From NCBI GenBank assembly GCA_037962975.1, contig CM075676.1, positions 94,868,001 through 94,932,000 of the forward strand: a stretch of 64,000 nucleotides of DNA, read 5' to 3'. Positions 35,093 to 46,539 of the stretch are shown in pieces. The notes under the pieces were generated by a model that made no database searches, was not told the DNA's origin, and saw nothing but the letters and a program-made list of their open reading frames with translations. The stretch comes from Clitoria ternatea. Taxonomy: Eukaryota > Streptophyta > Magnoliopsida > Fabales > Fabaceae. Within the stretch, counting starts at the first letter, position 1; the number at the start of each line of letters is the position of its first letter. The position numbers and the translations under genes were made by a program.

Positions 35093-37021
35093 ATCTGTTT
35101 TATAACAGGGTCACACAGAACAGAACCTGTAAACCCTTTCTTTCATTTTCTCTCTTCTCTGAGGCGATTTGGCTAGGGTTTTGAGGGAAACTTGGATTCT
35201 TGGTGGTTTTAAGCAATTTGGAACCAAGGTAAGGCATCTAGGGCCTCTAATCTTTAGTTTCTTCTCCTTCCCTTCATGAAATCCGAATTTGCATGTGATG
35301 ATTGGGGTTTTGATTCTGAGTTTCAGTGGCTTGTGAAGCTTGGGTAATGAGTTTGGAAGTATAAGGAAGGTAACGTACTAACTAATTTGATGTTTCGGTG
35401 ACCGTAGGTGCCGGAACGAGCGTTAGGCAAGCGATCGACGAAGTGGACGTCGGAAGCGAAAGAGGAACGGTGATTCCAGCGGCTGTAGGACGCTATCCAC
35501 CCCTTGAGCAAACTATCGGAGCTCGGGATAGAGGTAAGGGGGTGTTCGGGTCATAATTAATTAGAATCGATATGAGAATAGGTTATGGGAAGTTTGGGAA
35601 TGTTAGTAAAAGTTGTCATAAATAATATAAAGTAACTGAATATAGTAGTTGTGAATATATGAGTATGTGGAATGAGATTAAATGGTTGAACATGAAAGAA
35701 ATATGTTGATTGAATTGATTATATAATGAAATAAAGATTGGAATGATGGAAGTGAAATATATGTGTAATATTTCCACTTTGAGTGGTGTATGTACATTTG
35801 ATTATGAATAAAAATGTGAAATTTTGAATTATTGATGATATATGCAATAGCATTGTATGGATGGGTTTGACAAGTCGGTCGCCCTGTACTGTGAGCACAT
35901 GCCAGTTTCTGGTAGTTGCACATGTGGTTTGTTGATGATATGCTATAATTATGAGATATGATATGTGAATATGTGGTATGGGATGGCCAACGGTATGTAT
36001 ACCCCTCGTTTTCTGGCTCCCGTGGTCTTTGTGCCCAGTTGAGCTACCCAGTGGTCAAGTCAGACCCAGTGGTTGAGGTGGAGAGCCAAGTCGGGCTCGG
36101 TGAACCAAGTCGGGTTCACGGGATGTCAAGTCGGACTCCCAGCTGAAGGCCAGTCCTTTAGTATCCGGATACTAGGCGTCAAATTACATGAGAGTCAGTT
36201 ATGACTTATGTGAATCTCATATTGATTGATGATGGAAAATGAATTATGAATTGAAAGTGTAATGTGAATGAATGAAAGTATGGCTTGAATAAGTTAAAGA
36301 TTGATATGTATGTGTGTAGTTATATCGACGTGGATAAGTGCAGGAAATCGAAAGAGATTATGTAATAACAAAGAGTAGTAGGTATTGTTAAGCTTAATAT
36401 TTCGTTCTATATTAATTATGATATTCCAAACACTCACCCTTGCTGTTGTTTAATTTTAGTGACTAGTGACAGGGAGGATGCTAATGCTGCGGAGGTGCGC
36501 CAAGAGGAAGTTTGATGCCAAGGAATGGAGATGTATATAATGAATGTTGAATGTGATGGGCAGGTGTTGCATTGATGCATGATTGATATGTGTGCTATGT
36601 GATTGATGCTAGGATGATGATTGTATTGATTTAGATAAGTTATGCATATAGTTGGATATTGAATTTAAGGAATTGGATAGGTGAAATTAAGATTCGGTGG
36701 GTGTGAGAAACCCTAGAATGCATCAATAGTTCTTCCATGACATTTTAGAATTTAGATGTATTGGCTTTTAGTCCATTGGAATCCATTTAGGATGTTTGGT
36801 GTAAGGGTTTTGCATCTAATTGGGTTAAAATGCATTTCGCGCATAACTTGCGCATATGTTGGAATTTTGGCGAACGGATAGCGCCAACAGTTCCGAAATG
36901 GGGAAAACAGGTGGCCCGTGAAGTTTCGTGGTAATCGGATCTAAAATGGGCCAATTGGATAGGTTAGAAGTTAGTAAAATGGTTTAAATGTGTAACAGCA
37001 TCAGGTGCTGTCACTGTCATG

Positions 37022-37110
37022 CCCACGCTACGCGTGAGGCTGGCGCGTAGCGTGAGGTGCGCAGCAGATGGCTGACGCTACGCGTGGGAATGGCGCGCAG
37101 CGTCAGGCCC
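37022..37110 (+). repeat. Second palindrome cluster near the LTR 3' end
   Basis: CCCACGCTACGCGTGAG, GGCGCGTAGCGTGAGG, CTGACGCTACGCGTGGG and GGCGCGCAGCGTCAGG follow each other in about 90 bp, 200-290 bp before the LTR end. They are the same word family as at 34983-35092, read in both orientations. The 3' LTR has the equivalent block at about 44160-44248. Confidence 0.88.
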
Positions 37111-37315
37111 CTGTTTCATATTTTTGATTCTTTTCTAAATTAAGGGAACTCTAAGGTTTTGTCAAACTATATAATTATTACTTTGAGTATGTTTAGTGAA
37201 AATAAATATTATTTTGAAATGAGAAATAATTAAATTTTATTAAATGTGAAAAATTTATTGTGAAAATTAATTAAATGAATATAAATAAAGGTAAATTGAC
37301 GTAGGACGTCACAGG

Positions 37316-37327
37316 TGGTATCAGAGC
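37316..37327 (+). promoter_or_regulatory. Primer-binding site of the chromovirus (initiator Met tRNA)
   Basis: TGGTATCAGAGC lies two bases after the 5' LTR. It is complementary to the 3' end of plant initiator methionine tRNA, the usual primer for many plant gypsy and copia elements. Confidence 0.93.
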
Positions 37328-37572
37328 GGTTCTTTCTAGAGCCGGGAAAATGGGCCAAGTTAGGGGATTGTTTGAGTCCTATATCAGGCTGTTTTGCATT
37401 TATTGCATTATGCTTGTGATTGTTTACATATTAACAGGTTGACTTGGCATCATTCTCTTGGCACTCCGGGCAGCATCTTGTTATGTGTTTATACATGAGG
37501 TAATTTTTGTACTCCCTGGTCAATTATTGGTTATTAATGGTGATGTGTTTTGGGATATTGTAGAACTAAAAT

Positions 37573-40500
37573 ATGACGGAAGGAAGTAGTTCTGTTGGTG
37601 GTGATGATTTCTTTGAGAGGTTTTCTCAAATGATGGGGAGGACTGATTCTGGTCCCACCCTTGATAAATTTTTGAAGAGGAATCCACCTATTTACAAAGG
37701 AGGACATGATTATGATGGGGCGCATATATGGCTGCGTGACATTGAGCAAACATTTGAATACTTTGAATGCTCTGAAGAACAGAGAGTGCAATTTGCTACC
37801 TATCAATTGAAGGATGAGGCTCGTGTATGGTGGTCAAGGACTAGAATTCAGATGAATGCGGCGAATAAACCATTAATGTGGATGAATTTTAAGAGGAGAT
37901 TTCTTGCTAAATACTTTCCAGATAATTATAAAATTCGTAAGGAGATGGAATTCCTAAAACTTGAGCAAGGCAGGATGTCAGTGGCAGAATACACGTCACA
38001 GTTTGATGAACTATGTGATTTCTATCATCCTTTTTCTCTTGAAGGAACTGAAGGCAGTAAGTGTGCAAAGTATGAATCCGGGCTAAGAATTGAACTCCGA
38101 AGTGTCATTGTTCCTATGGAGATCCGTGACTATCCTACTCTGGTAAATAAGGCCAGACTTGCTGAGGAAGTGCAGTTACAGAGAGCGTCCCAGTCAAGGG
38201 ACAAGAGACCATTGAAGGCTAAAGGATTTAGTTTTAAAAAGATGGGTCAGTTTTTCCATGGTGGCAAGTCTTCTGCCACATCTTCTTCTTCTTCTGGACG
38301 TGGATCTACTGGTCGTTCTGGTGGTCGTGCTTGTTATAATTGTGGTCAGGAAGGTCATTTCTCTAGACATTGTCCTACAAATCAAACTGTTTGTTTCCAG
38401 TATGGATAACCTGGACACCTTAGGCCCGACTGTCCACAGAGGCAGCAGCAGGGAGGACGTGGTAATCGGGCAAGTGCTTCTATGGTCCGTGGTGGAAATT
38501 TTCAGCGTGGAGGCCGAGGCGGCGGTAGCCGTGGAGGCCCACACCCTAGGCGATCTGATGCTCAGTCCAGTGGTACTCAGAATGTTATGGCTGGACGTGT
38601 GTTTGCTTTTGATGTTTCTGAAGTCTCAAGAAATGATAATTTGGTACAGGGTAAGTGTCTTATCCATGACTATCTTGTAAATGTTATTTATGACTCTGGT
38701 TCAACCCACTCTTTTATTTTTGAGAGTTGTGTTCGGCAGCTTGGTTTGCCGGTGGTATTAATGAAGAATGCTCTTAATGTCTCCACTCCTACTGGTTCTA
38801 CATTTCGAGCAACTACTATGTGTGAGGAATTACCTATGCAAGTAGAGGACCGATCTCTCCTGGTGAATTTAATATGTATGCCATTGAAGAATTTAGATGT
38901 TATTTTGGGTCTTGACTGGTTGTCTGTTAACCATGTTATGGTGGACTGTTACCGCAAGACTATAATTTTCTCTCAGGAATTGGACACTAAAAATGTGGTG
39001 AGTGATGTTTCTGTAATTTATGTTATTCTGTTAGCTTCAGAAGGGCGGTATAATCTTAAACCTGCAGATATTCCAGTGGTGTGTGATTTTCCTGATGTAT
39101 TCCCGGAAGACATTCCGGAATTGCCTCCAAACAGGGAGATTGATTTTGCTATTGATTTGATTCCCGGGGCAGAACCTATGTCCCGTACACCTTATATAAT
39201 GTCTTCAGTGGAGTTGGCTGAAGTAAAGAAACAAGTAAATGAGTTGTTAAGCAAGGGGTTTATCCGACCGAGTGCTTCACCTTGGGGTGCTCCGGTGTTG
39301 TTGGTGAAAAAGAAGGACGGCAGTATGAGAATGTGTATTGACTACCGACAATTGAATAAATTGACGGTTAAGAACAAATATCCTTTACCACGAATTGATG
39401 ATTTGTTGGATCAGTTGCGAGGTGCTGTGGTGTTTTCTAAGATCGATTTGAGATCTGGATATCATCAGATTAGAGTGAAGTCGGAAGATATTCTGAAAAC
39501 GGCGTTCCGGACTCGATATGGACATTTTGAATATGTTGTAATGCCTTTCGGAGTAACCAATGCTCCAGCTATCTTTATGGATTATATGAATCGGATTTTC
39601 CAACCTTACTTGGATCAATTTGTCGTGGTGTTTATTGATGATATTCTAGTATATTCAAATTCTGTAGAAGAGCATGCACAACATCTTCAAATTGTTTTAC
39701 AAGTGCTACGTGAAAAGAAGTTGTATGCTAAATTGTCGAAGTGTGATTTCTGGGAAGCAAGTGTGAAATTTTTGGGGCATGTAATTTCTTGTGATGGTGT
39801 GTCTGTTGATCCATCTAAGATTGAAGCAGTTATGGCTTGGGAAAGGCCTAAATCAGTGACTGAAATTAGGAGTTTTCTTGGATTAGCTGGCTATTATCGC
39901 CGTTTTATTGAAGGATTTTCCCGCATTGCACTACCCTTGACTCGATTGACAAGAAAGGAGAATCCCTTTGTGTGGACGAAAAAGTGTAAATTGAGTTTTC
40001 AAACGCTGAAGCGGTGTTTGACTACTGCAGCTGTACTTGAATTACCAGATGTAACGAAAGAATTTGTGGTATATTGTGATGCATCTAAGTTTGGTTTAGG
40101 CTGTGTACTGATGCAAGATGATAGGGTAATTGCTTATGCTTCTAGGCAATTAAGGCAGCATGAACAGAATTATCCCACTCATGATTTGGAACTCGCTGCT
40201 GTGGTATTTGCATTGAAGATTTGGCGACATTACTTGTATGGATCTCGTTTTATGGTATTCAGTGACCACAAGAGTTTGAAGTATCTGTTTGATCAGAAAG
40301 AGTTAAACATGAGGCAAAGGAGATGGGTAGAATACCTAAAGGATTACGATTTTGATTTGAAATACCATCCTGGTAAGGCAAATGTTGTGGCTGATGCCTT
40401 AAGTAGAAAAGTATTACATGCAGCTTTCTTGATGGGCAAGGAACAAGAATTGTTAGAAGACTTTCGTGATATGAATATTGGGGTATCCATTCAAGCCCCA

Positions 40501-41967
40501 GATCAGATGGTAATTGGAATGTTAAAAATCTCCAATGAATTCTTAGAATCCTTAGCTGTGGCTCAGGAGGATGATGAAGAGTTGCTGGAATTTCTTGACA
40601 CTCAAGCAAGAGGCCAAGACATGGGATTAACCAAAGGTAAGGATGGAATTTAGCGGTTTAAGAACCGTGTAGTGGTACCCACAGAGGGTGATTTCAGACA
40701 AGCTGTATTAGCTGAAGCGCATAAAAGTTCTTTAAGTATCCATCTTGGTATCACTAAGATGTACCATGATTTAAAGAAAGAATTCTGGTGGCCGGGAATG
40801 AAGAAAGCAATAATTGAATATGTAAGATCTTGTGTGATATGTCAGAAGTGTAAGGTCGAACATCAGAGACCTCCAGGTTTACTTCAACCCCCGGAGATTC
40901 CAATATGGAAATGGGAAAGCATTACTATGGATTTTGTATCTGGGTTACCTCGTACTCGTTCTGGTTGTGATGCAATATGGGTAATTATGGACAGGTTGAC
41001 CAAGAGTGCTCACTTCTTGGCTATGAATATGAAATGGTCATTGGACCGGTTGGCTAGATTGTACATTACGGAGATTGTAAGGTTACATGGTGTACCTTTA
41101 AATATTATTTCGGATCGTGATCCTCGGTTTACTTCCAGATTCTGGGGGAGTTTACAACAGGAATTGGGTACTGAACTGAGGTTGAGTTCAGCTTATCATC
41201 CTCAGACAGATGGCCAGTCTGAGCGTACAATCCAGACCTTAGAAGATATGCTTAGGGCTTGTGTACTGGAGCAAGGTGGCTCATGGGAGAGATACCTGCC
41301 ATTGGTGGAATTTGCTTATAATAATAGCTATCATAGTAGCATTGGGATGGCTCCTTATGAAGCTTTATATGGAAGACGGTGTCGTACGCCTTTATGTTGG
41401 AATGAAGATAGAGATGCAATCCATTTGGGACCCGAATTAATTCAGGAAATGAATGATCAGGTGATAATGATTCGTGAAAAGATGAAAATTGCACAAGACC
41501 GTCAGAAGAGTTACTATGACAATCGTCATAGGCCACTTGAATTTCAGGAGGGAGATTGGGTATTCCTGAAGGTGTCACCTACTAAAGGTGTAGGCCGTGT
41601 GATGAAGAGCCAGAAACTTAATCCAAAGTATATTGGACCCTACCAAATATTGGAACGAATTGGTGAAGTAGCATACAGATTGAATCTTCCCCGTGCATTG
41701 ACAAATATTCACGATGTATTTCATGTTTCACAATTAAGAAAATATGTTCCCTGTGATTCGATGATGGTACCTGAAGATTCCATTGAGTTGAAAGAAGATT
41801 TGACTGTGGAGATCGCACCTATTTGTATTGAAAGTTATCAAACTAAACGATTGAGAAATAAAGAAGTACCCCTGGTAAAAGTGAAGTGGCAAAATATAAA
41901 TGGAGTGACGTATACATGGGAACTGGAATCTGATATGAGGCGGTTGTGTCTAAATCTTTTCCAATAA
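37573..41967 (+). pseudogene. Gag-pol polyprotein of the Tekay-type chromovirus, two nonsense codons
   Basis: A single frame encodes the capsid, nucleic-acid-binding and enzyme domains needed for copy-and-paste transposition. Gag is 37573-38409, with a CCHC knuckle CYNCGQEGHFSRHC (residues 254-267). A TAA at 38407-38409 falls inside a second knuckle-like region. The frame from 38482 to 40653 has protease DSGSTHSF (residues 71-78), RT with FIDDILVYS (near residue 385) and RNase H with YCDAS (near 531). A TAG at 40651-40653 lies just before the integrase region. The last part, 40672-41967, has a CVICQKC zinc finger, the catalytic aspartates in TMDF and SDRDPRF, a GPY-type motif (IGPYQILERIG) and a C-terminal chromodomain around residues 375-431. 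No frameshift was found. Both stops are single-base changes of C-to-T or G-to-A type. Confidence 0.93.
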
Positions 41968-42000
41968 GGTACGTTGATTTCGGGGACGAAATCTCTTTTT

Positions 42001-42012
42001 AGGGGGAGTGGA
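42001..42012 (+). promoter_or_regulatory. Polypurine tract of the chromovirus
   Basis: AGGGGGAGTGGA immediately precedes the 3' LTR start at 42013, the position where plus-strand DNA synthesis is primed. Confidence 0.9.
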
Positions 42013-44451
42013 TGTAACATCCCAGATGTTTTGATAATAGAAAATAAATTGGAAATGAGTAAATTATTATTTGGCTTATAATGAAAATGGTATATGAAAT
42101 GTTAAGTGGGGAAAAGCAGTTTTAAATGAAATTTTAAGGAAAATGGCATCAGGACCCTGACGCGTAGCGTGGATGGGACGCGTAGCGTCAGGTGTGATTT
42201 AGTGAGCTGACGCGTAGCGCCAGCGTCGCGATCTGTTTTATAACATGGTCACATAGAACAGAACCTGTAAACCCTTTCTTTCATTTTCTCTCTTCTCTGA
42301 GGCGATTTGGCTAGGGTTTTGAGGGAAACTTGGATTCTTGGTGGTTTTAAGTAATTTGGAACCAAGGTAAGGCATCTAGGGCCTCTAATCTTTAGTTTCT
42401 TCTCCTTCCCTTCATGAAATCCGAATTTGCATGTGATGATTGGGGTTTTGATTCTGAGTTTCAGTGGCTTGTGAAGCTTGGGTAATGAGTTTGGAAGTAT
42501 AAGGAAGGTAACGTACTAACTAATTTGATGTTTCGGTGACCGTAGGTGCCGGAACGAGCGTTAGGCAAGCGATCGACGAAGTGGACGTCGGAAGCGAAAG
42601 AGGAACGGTGATTCCAGCGGCTGTAGGACGCTATCCACCCCTTGAGCAAACTATCGGAGCTCAGGATAGAGGTAAGGGGGGTGTTCGGGTCATAATTAAT
42701 TAGAATTGATATGAGAATAGGTTATGGGAAGTTTGGGAATGTTAGTAAAAGTTGTCATAAATAATATAAAGTAACTGAATATAGTAGTTGTGAATATATG
42801 AGTATGTGGAATGAGATTAAATGGTTGAACATGAAAGAAATATGTTGATTGAATTGATTATATAATGAAATAAAGATTGGAATGATGGAAGTGAAATATA
42901 TGTGTAATATTTCCACTTTGAGTGGTGTATGTACATTTGATTATGAATAAAAATGTGAAATTTTGAATTATTGATGATATATGCAATAGCATTGTATGGA
43001 TGGGTTTGACAAGTCGGTCGCCCTGTACTGTGAGCACATGCCAGTTTCTGGTAGTTGCACATGTGGTTTGTTGATGATATGCTATAATTATGAGATATGA
43101 TATGTGAATATGTGGTATGGGATGGCCAACGGTATGTATACCCCTCGTTTTCTGGCTCCCGTGGTCTTTGTGCCCAGTTGAGCTACCCAGTGGTCAAGTC
43201 GGACCCAGTGGTTGAGGTGGAGAGCCAAGTCGGGCTCGGTGAACCAAGTCGGGTTCACGGGATGTCAAGTCGGACTCCCAGCTGAAGGCCAGTCCTTTAG
43301 TATCTGGATACTAGGCGTCAAATTACATGAGAGTCAGTTGTGACTTATGTGAATCTCATATTGATTGATGATGGAAAATGAATTATGAATTGAAAGTGTA
43401 ATGTGAATGAATGAAAGTATGGCTTGAATAAGTTAAAGATTGATATGTATGTGTGTAGTTATATCGACGTGGATAAGTGCAGGAAATCGAAAGAGATTAT
43501 GTAATAACAAAGAGTAGTAGGTATTGTTAAGCTTAATATTTCGTTCTATATTAATTATGATATTCCAAACACTCACCCTTGCTGTTGTTTAATTTTAGTG
43601 ACTAGTGACAGGGAGGATGCTAATGCTGCGGAGGTGCGCCAAGAGGAAGTTTGATGCCAAGGAATGGAGATGTATATAATGAATGTTGAATGTGATGGGC
43701 AGGTGTTGCATTGATGCATGATTGATATGTGTGCTATGTGATTGATGCTAGGATGATGATTGGATTGATTTAGATAAGTTATGCATATAGTTGGATATTG
43801 AATTTAAGGAATTGGATAGGTGAAATTAAGATTCGGTGGGTGTGAGAAACCCTAGAATGCATCAATAGTTCTTCCATGACATTTAGAATTTAGATGTATT
43901 GGCTTTTAGTCCATTGGAATCCATTTAGGATGTTTGGTGTAAGGGTTTTACACCTAATTAGGTTAAAATGCATTTCGCGCATAACTTGCGCATATGTTGG
44001 AATTTTGGCGAACGGATAGCACCAACAGTTCCGAAATGGGGAAAACAGGTGGCCCGTGAAGTTTCGTGGCAATCGGATCTAAAATGGGCCAATTGGATAG
44101 GTTAGAAGTTAGTAAAATGGTTTAAATGTGTAACAGCATCAGGTGCTGTCACTGTCATGCCCACGCTACGCGTGAGGCTGGCGCGTAGCGTGAGGTGCGC
44201 AGCAGATGGCTGACGCTACGCGTGGGAATGACGCGCAGCGTCAGGCCCCTGTTTCATATTTTTGATTCTTTTCCAAATTAAGGGAACTCTAAGGTTTTGT
44301 CAAACTATATAATTATTACTTTGAGTATGTTTAGTGAAAATAAATATTATTTTGAAATGAGAAATAATTAAATTTTATTAAATGTGAAAAATTTATTGTG
44401 AAAATTAATTAAATGGATATAAATAAAGATAAATTGACGTAGGACGTCACA
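42013..44451 (+). repeat. 3' LTR of the chromovirus (2439 bp)
   Basis: It is nearly identical to 34839-37313. The main difference is loss (or lack of expansion) of two 18-bp units in the palindrome cluster. It is followed by the TSD GTATA and then the remainder of the family-A LTR. Confidence 0.95.
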
Positions 44452-45004
44452 GTATATTAGAATGAGATACCCTGTATACTGTTGAGGGCAAGGAGTGATC
44501 GCCAGTGCGTTGCACGGTCAAGGAGCGGCTCCTGGCAGGCTTCCAATAAAGGGATTGAATGTTTATGCTATATAATTGATTGTGTGATGGCATTATATTG
44601 ACGGGCTTGACAAGTAGGTCGCCCAGTGGCAATGTGATGGTTGGGCTTGACAAGTCGGTCGCCCTATATTGTGAGCACATGCCAGTTTTTGGTAGTTGCA
44701 TCTGCTGTTTGTTGATGATATGTAATGATTATGAGATATGATGTGATTATGTGGTATGAGACGGCCGACGGTATGTATTACTCTTGTTTTTGGCTTCCGC
44801 GGTCAAGTCGGACCCAGTTGAGCTACCCAGAGGTCTATGACCCAGTGGTTGAGGGGGAGCCAAGTCGGGCTCGGTGAACCAAGTTGGGTTCACGGTATGT
44901 CAAGTCGGACTCCCAGCTGAAGGCCAGTCCTTTAGTATCCCGATACTAGGCGTCAATTTTGTCTGAGAGTCAGTGGTGACAATTGATGAATTTAGTATTG
45001 TGAT

Positions 45005-45265
45005 GAGTATGATTTAATATATTTGCCGAGTGCAATTTGATATATTTACCGAGTATGATTTGATATATTTGCCGAGTGCAATTTGATATATTTGCTGAGT
45101 ATGATTTGATATATTTGCCGAGTGCAATTTTATATATTTGCCGAGTATGATTTGCTATATTTGCCGAGTGCAATTTGATATATTTACCGAGTGTGAATTG
45201 TTATACTTGTCGAGTGTGAGTTACTTGCCGAGTGTGATTTGTTATAATTGACGAGTGTGATTTGC
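45005..45265 (+). repeat. 22-bp tandem repeat with a 44-bp dimer period
   Basis: About 11 units of the form TTTGATATATTTGCCGAGTG run in tandem. In the left two thirds two unit types alternate, one ending GAGTATGA and the other GAGTGCAA, so the true period is 44 bp. The right end degenerates. It is internal to the family-A LTR. Confidence 0.88.
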
Positions 45266-45639
45266 AATATGATGATAATGCAATCGGACGGAGTTTATAT
45301 ACATGTAATTTGTTAATTTCCGTTCTAGATTAATTATGATGCCAAACACTCACCCTTGCTGTAGTTTTCAATTTAGTAACCAGTGACAGGGAAGAGGTCG
45401 GAGCCCTGGAGGTGCGCCAAGCTGAGGATTGATGCCAAGGAACCGAGTGATTTTGAAATGAATTATGAGTGTTATATATATAATGAGTTTTCCGTATATG
45501 TGATGCTACAACATGTTGTGTGTTGAACTAATTTCGAATCCATATGTTGATTAATCGGATATGAATTTATGTTGTTATGTGATCGGTATTGATTTTCATG
45601 AGTGAATTTGTGTTTGCTGTAGTAAAGTTGATTACCGAA

Positions 45640-46020
45640 CGAATCTCGCCGAGCGGATTCATTCTTGTCCGAGCGAAGGCCGGGGGAATTGATCCTGTGC
45701 CTGTTTCGCTCAAGTGAGTATCCCTCGTCCTCTTCCAAGTGAAGATTAGAATGTTTCCGAGTGAAGATTGGAATGCTTGCGAGTGAAGATTAGAATGTTT
45801 CCGAGTGAAAATTAGAGTGCATCCGAGTGAAGATTGGAATGCTTCCGAGTGAAGATTAGGATGTTTCCGAGTGAGGTATGGCCGAGAAAACCTCTTCCGA
45901 GTGAAGTAAGGTTAGGGTGTTTTCTGAGTGATACATGACCGAGAGAACCCTTTTCTGAGTGAAGGTTAAGGGGTTCCCGAGTGAGATATGACCAAGTGGA
46001 CCCATTTCTAAGTAAAAACT
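45640..46020 (+). repeat. Array of TTCCGAGTGAAG repeats in the family-A LTR
   Basis: Around a dozen copies of CCGAGTGAAGATTAGAATG-like units, spaced about 20-25 bp, are followed by looser copies. Relative to element orientation the word is the same as in the family-B LTRs at 13740-15540 and 48050-48890. Confidence 0.85.
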
Positions 46021-46075
46021 GACTTGTTAATTTTCCTTACATGTCTCGTGTTTCACTCAGGTTTGAAATATAGGA

Positions 46076-46170
46076 TTCGCTCAAGCGAGTCGGAACTCGC
46101 CTAAGCGACCTTCTCGAGTTTCACCTAAGCAAATCAGGGTCTCGCTCAAGCGAGTGACCCCTGTCTTTAT
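46076..46170 (+). repeat. Palindrome cluster CTCGCTCAAGCGAG near the family-A LTR end
   Basis: CTCGCT-CA-AGCGAG and degenerate versions (TCGCTCAAGCGAGTCG, CTCGCCTAAGCGACC, CACCTAAGC) occur four times, 200-290 bp before the LTR end. This is the position that holds GACGCGTAGCG words in the chromovirus LTRs and TAATCGATTA in the old LTR. Confidence 0.85.
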
Positions 46171-46374
46171 CTTTCTCCTTCCGCTGATTCTAATCAATCC
46201 CATTTTATTAATGGATCTATTTCCGATCAGTTATTATTTCGAGTATGCTTAAGAAAAGTAAATATTATTTTATATTGAGACCTAATTAATTTTCATTAAA
46301 CGCGAAAAATTATTACGAAAAATGATTAACCGGGTGTAATTAAATGGTAAATTAATGCGGGTCGTCACAAGAAT

Positions 46375-46534
46375 AGTGGACCTGTAGAGCATAAGTCATT
46401 GGCAATGGTGACCTAATTTGTTGAGGAGGACCATAGGAGAAATGATGCCAGCAAAATAAAGCATCATGACCATTTTTATAACATCTGTTGCAGAATAGAT
46501 GAGATCGAAAGTTGCCATGACCTCGTCTGCCATG
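46375..46534 (-). pseudogene. Copia gag, C-terminal zinc-knuckle piece
   Basis: Between two LTR insertions the minus strand continues the copia gag region. The frame reads FRSHLFCNRCYKNGHDALFCW, a CX2CX4HX4C nucleic-acid-binding knuckle. It sits after the part at 48911-49286 and before protease at 33671. Confidence 0.75.
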
Positions 46535-46539
46535 AAAGC

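Larger units (their letters stand above)
34839..37313 (+). repeat. 5' LTR of the chromovirus (2475 bp)
   Basis: It begins TGTAACATCCCAGATG and ends GGACGTCACA. Near the left end (34983-35092) is a cluster of GACGCGTAGCG words, followed by a TATA-like TTTTATAACA at about 35098. Splice-donor-like AGGTAAGG (35534) and acceptor-like TTTTAG (36459) motifs lie in the middle. A second palindrome cluster lies at 37022-37110. It is longer than the 3' LTR mainly because an 18-bp unit is present three times instead of once. Confidence 0.95.
34839..44451 (+). mobile_element. Young Tekay-type Ty3-gypsy chromovirus, 9613 bp, almost intact
   Basis: It has two long LTRs (34839-37313, 42013-44451), TSD GTATA at 34834-34838 and 44452-44456, primer-binding site TGGTATCAGAGC (37316-37327) and polypurine tract AGGGGGAGTGGA (42001-42012). 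Gag and pol lie in one frame, 37573-41967, in gypsy order (protease, RT, RNase H, integrase), with a C-terminal chromodomain. By eye the LTRs differ by about 18 substitutions and three indels (below 1%), so insertion is recent; at a commonly assumed 1.3e-8 substitutions per site per year this is roughly 0.3 million years. Two nonsense codons interrupt the frame. Confidence 0.96.
33794..46369 (+). mobile_element. Solo LTR (family A, about 2.96 kb) holding a complete chromovirus
   Basis: The outer ends are TGTAACATCCC (33794) and GGGTCGTCACA (46369), with a perfect TSD AGAAT at 33789-33793 and 46370-46374. The LTR parts are 33794-34838 and 44457-46369, 2958 bp together, split by the element at 34839-44451. 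The sequence shares the modular layout of the inserted element's LTRs: donor-like GAGGTAAGG at 34552, GAGCTACCCAG near 44820, and acceptor-like TTTAG followed by AGTGACAGGG near 45376-45390. No internal domain of its own remains. Confidence 0.9.

Noticed and set aside
35323..36146. Identical short frames in both chromovirus LTRs (also 42461-43285)
   Set aside because: They appear twice only because the LTRs are near-identical; frames are short and not conserved in the related LTRs.
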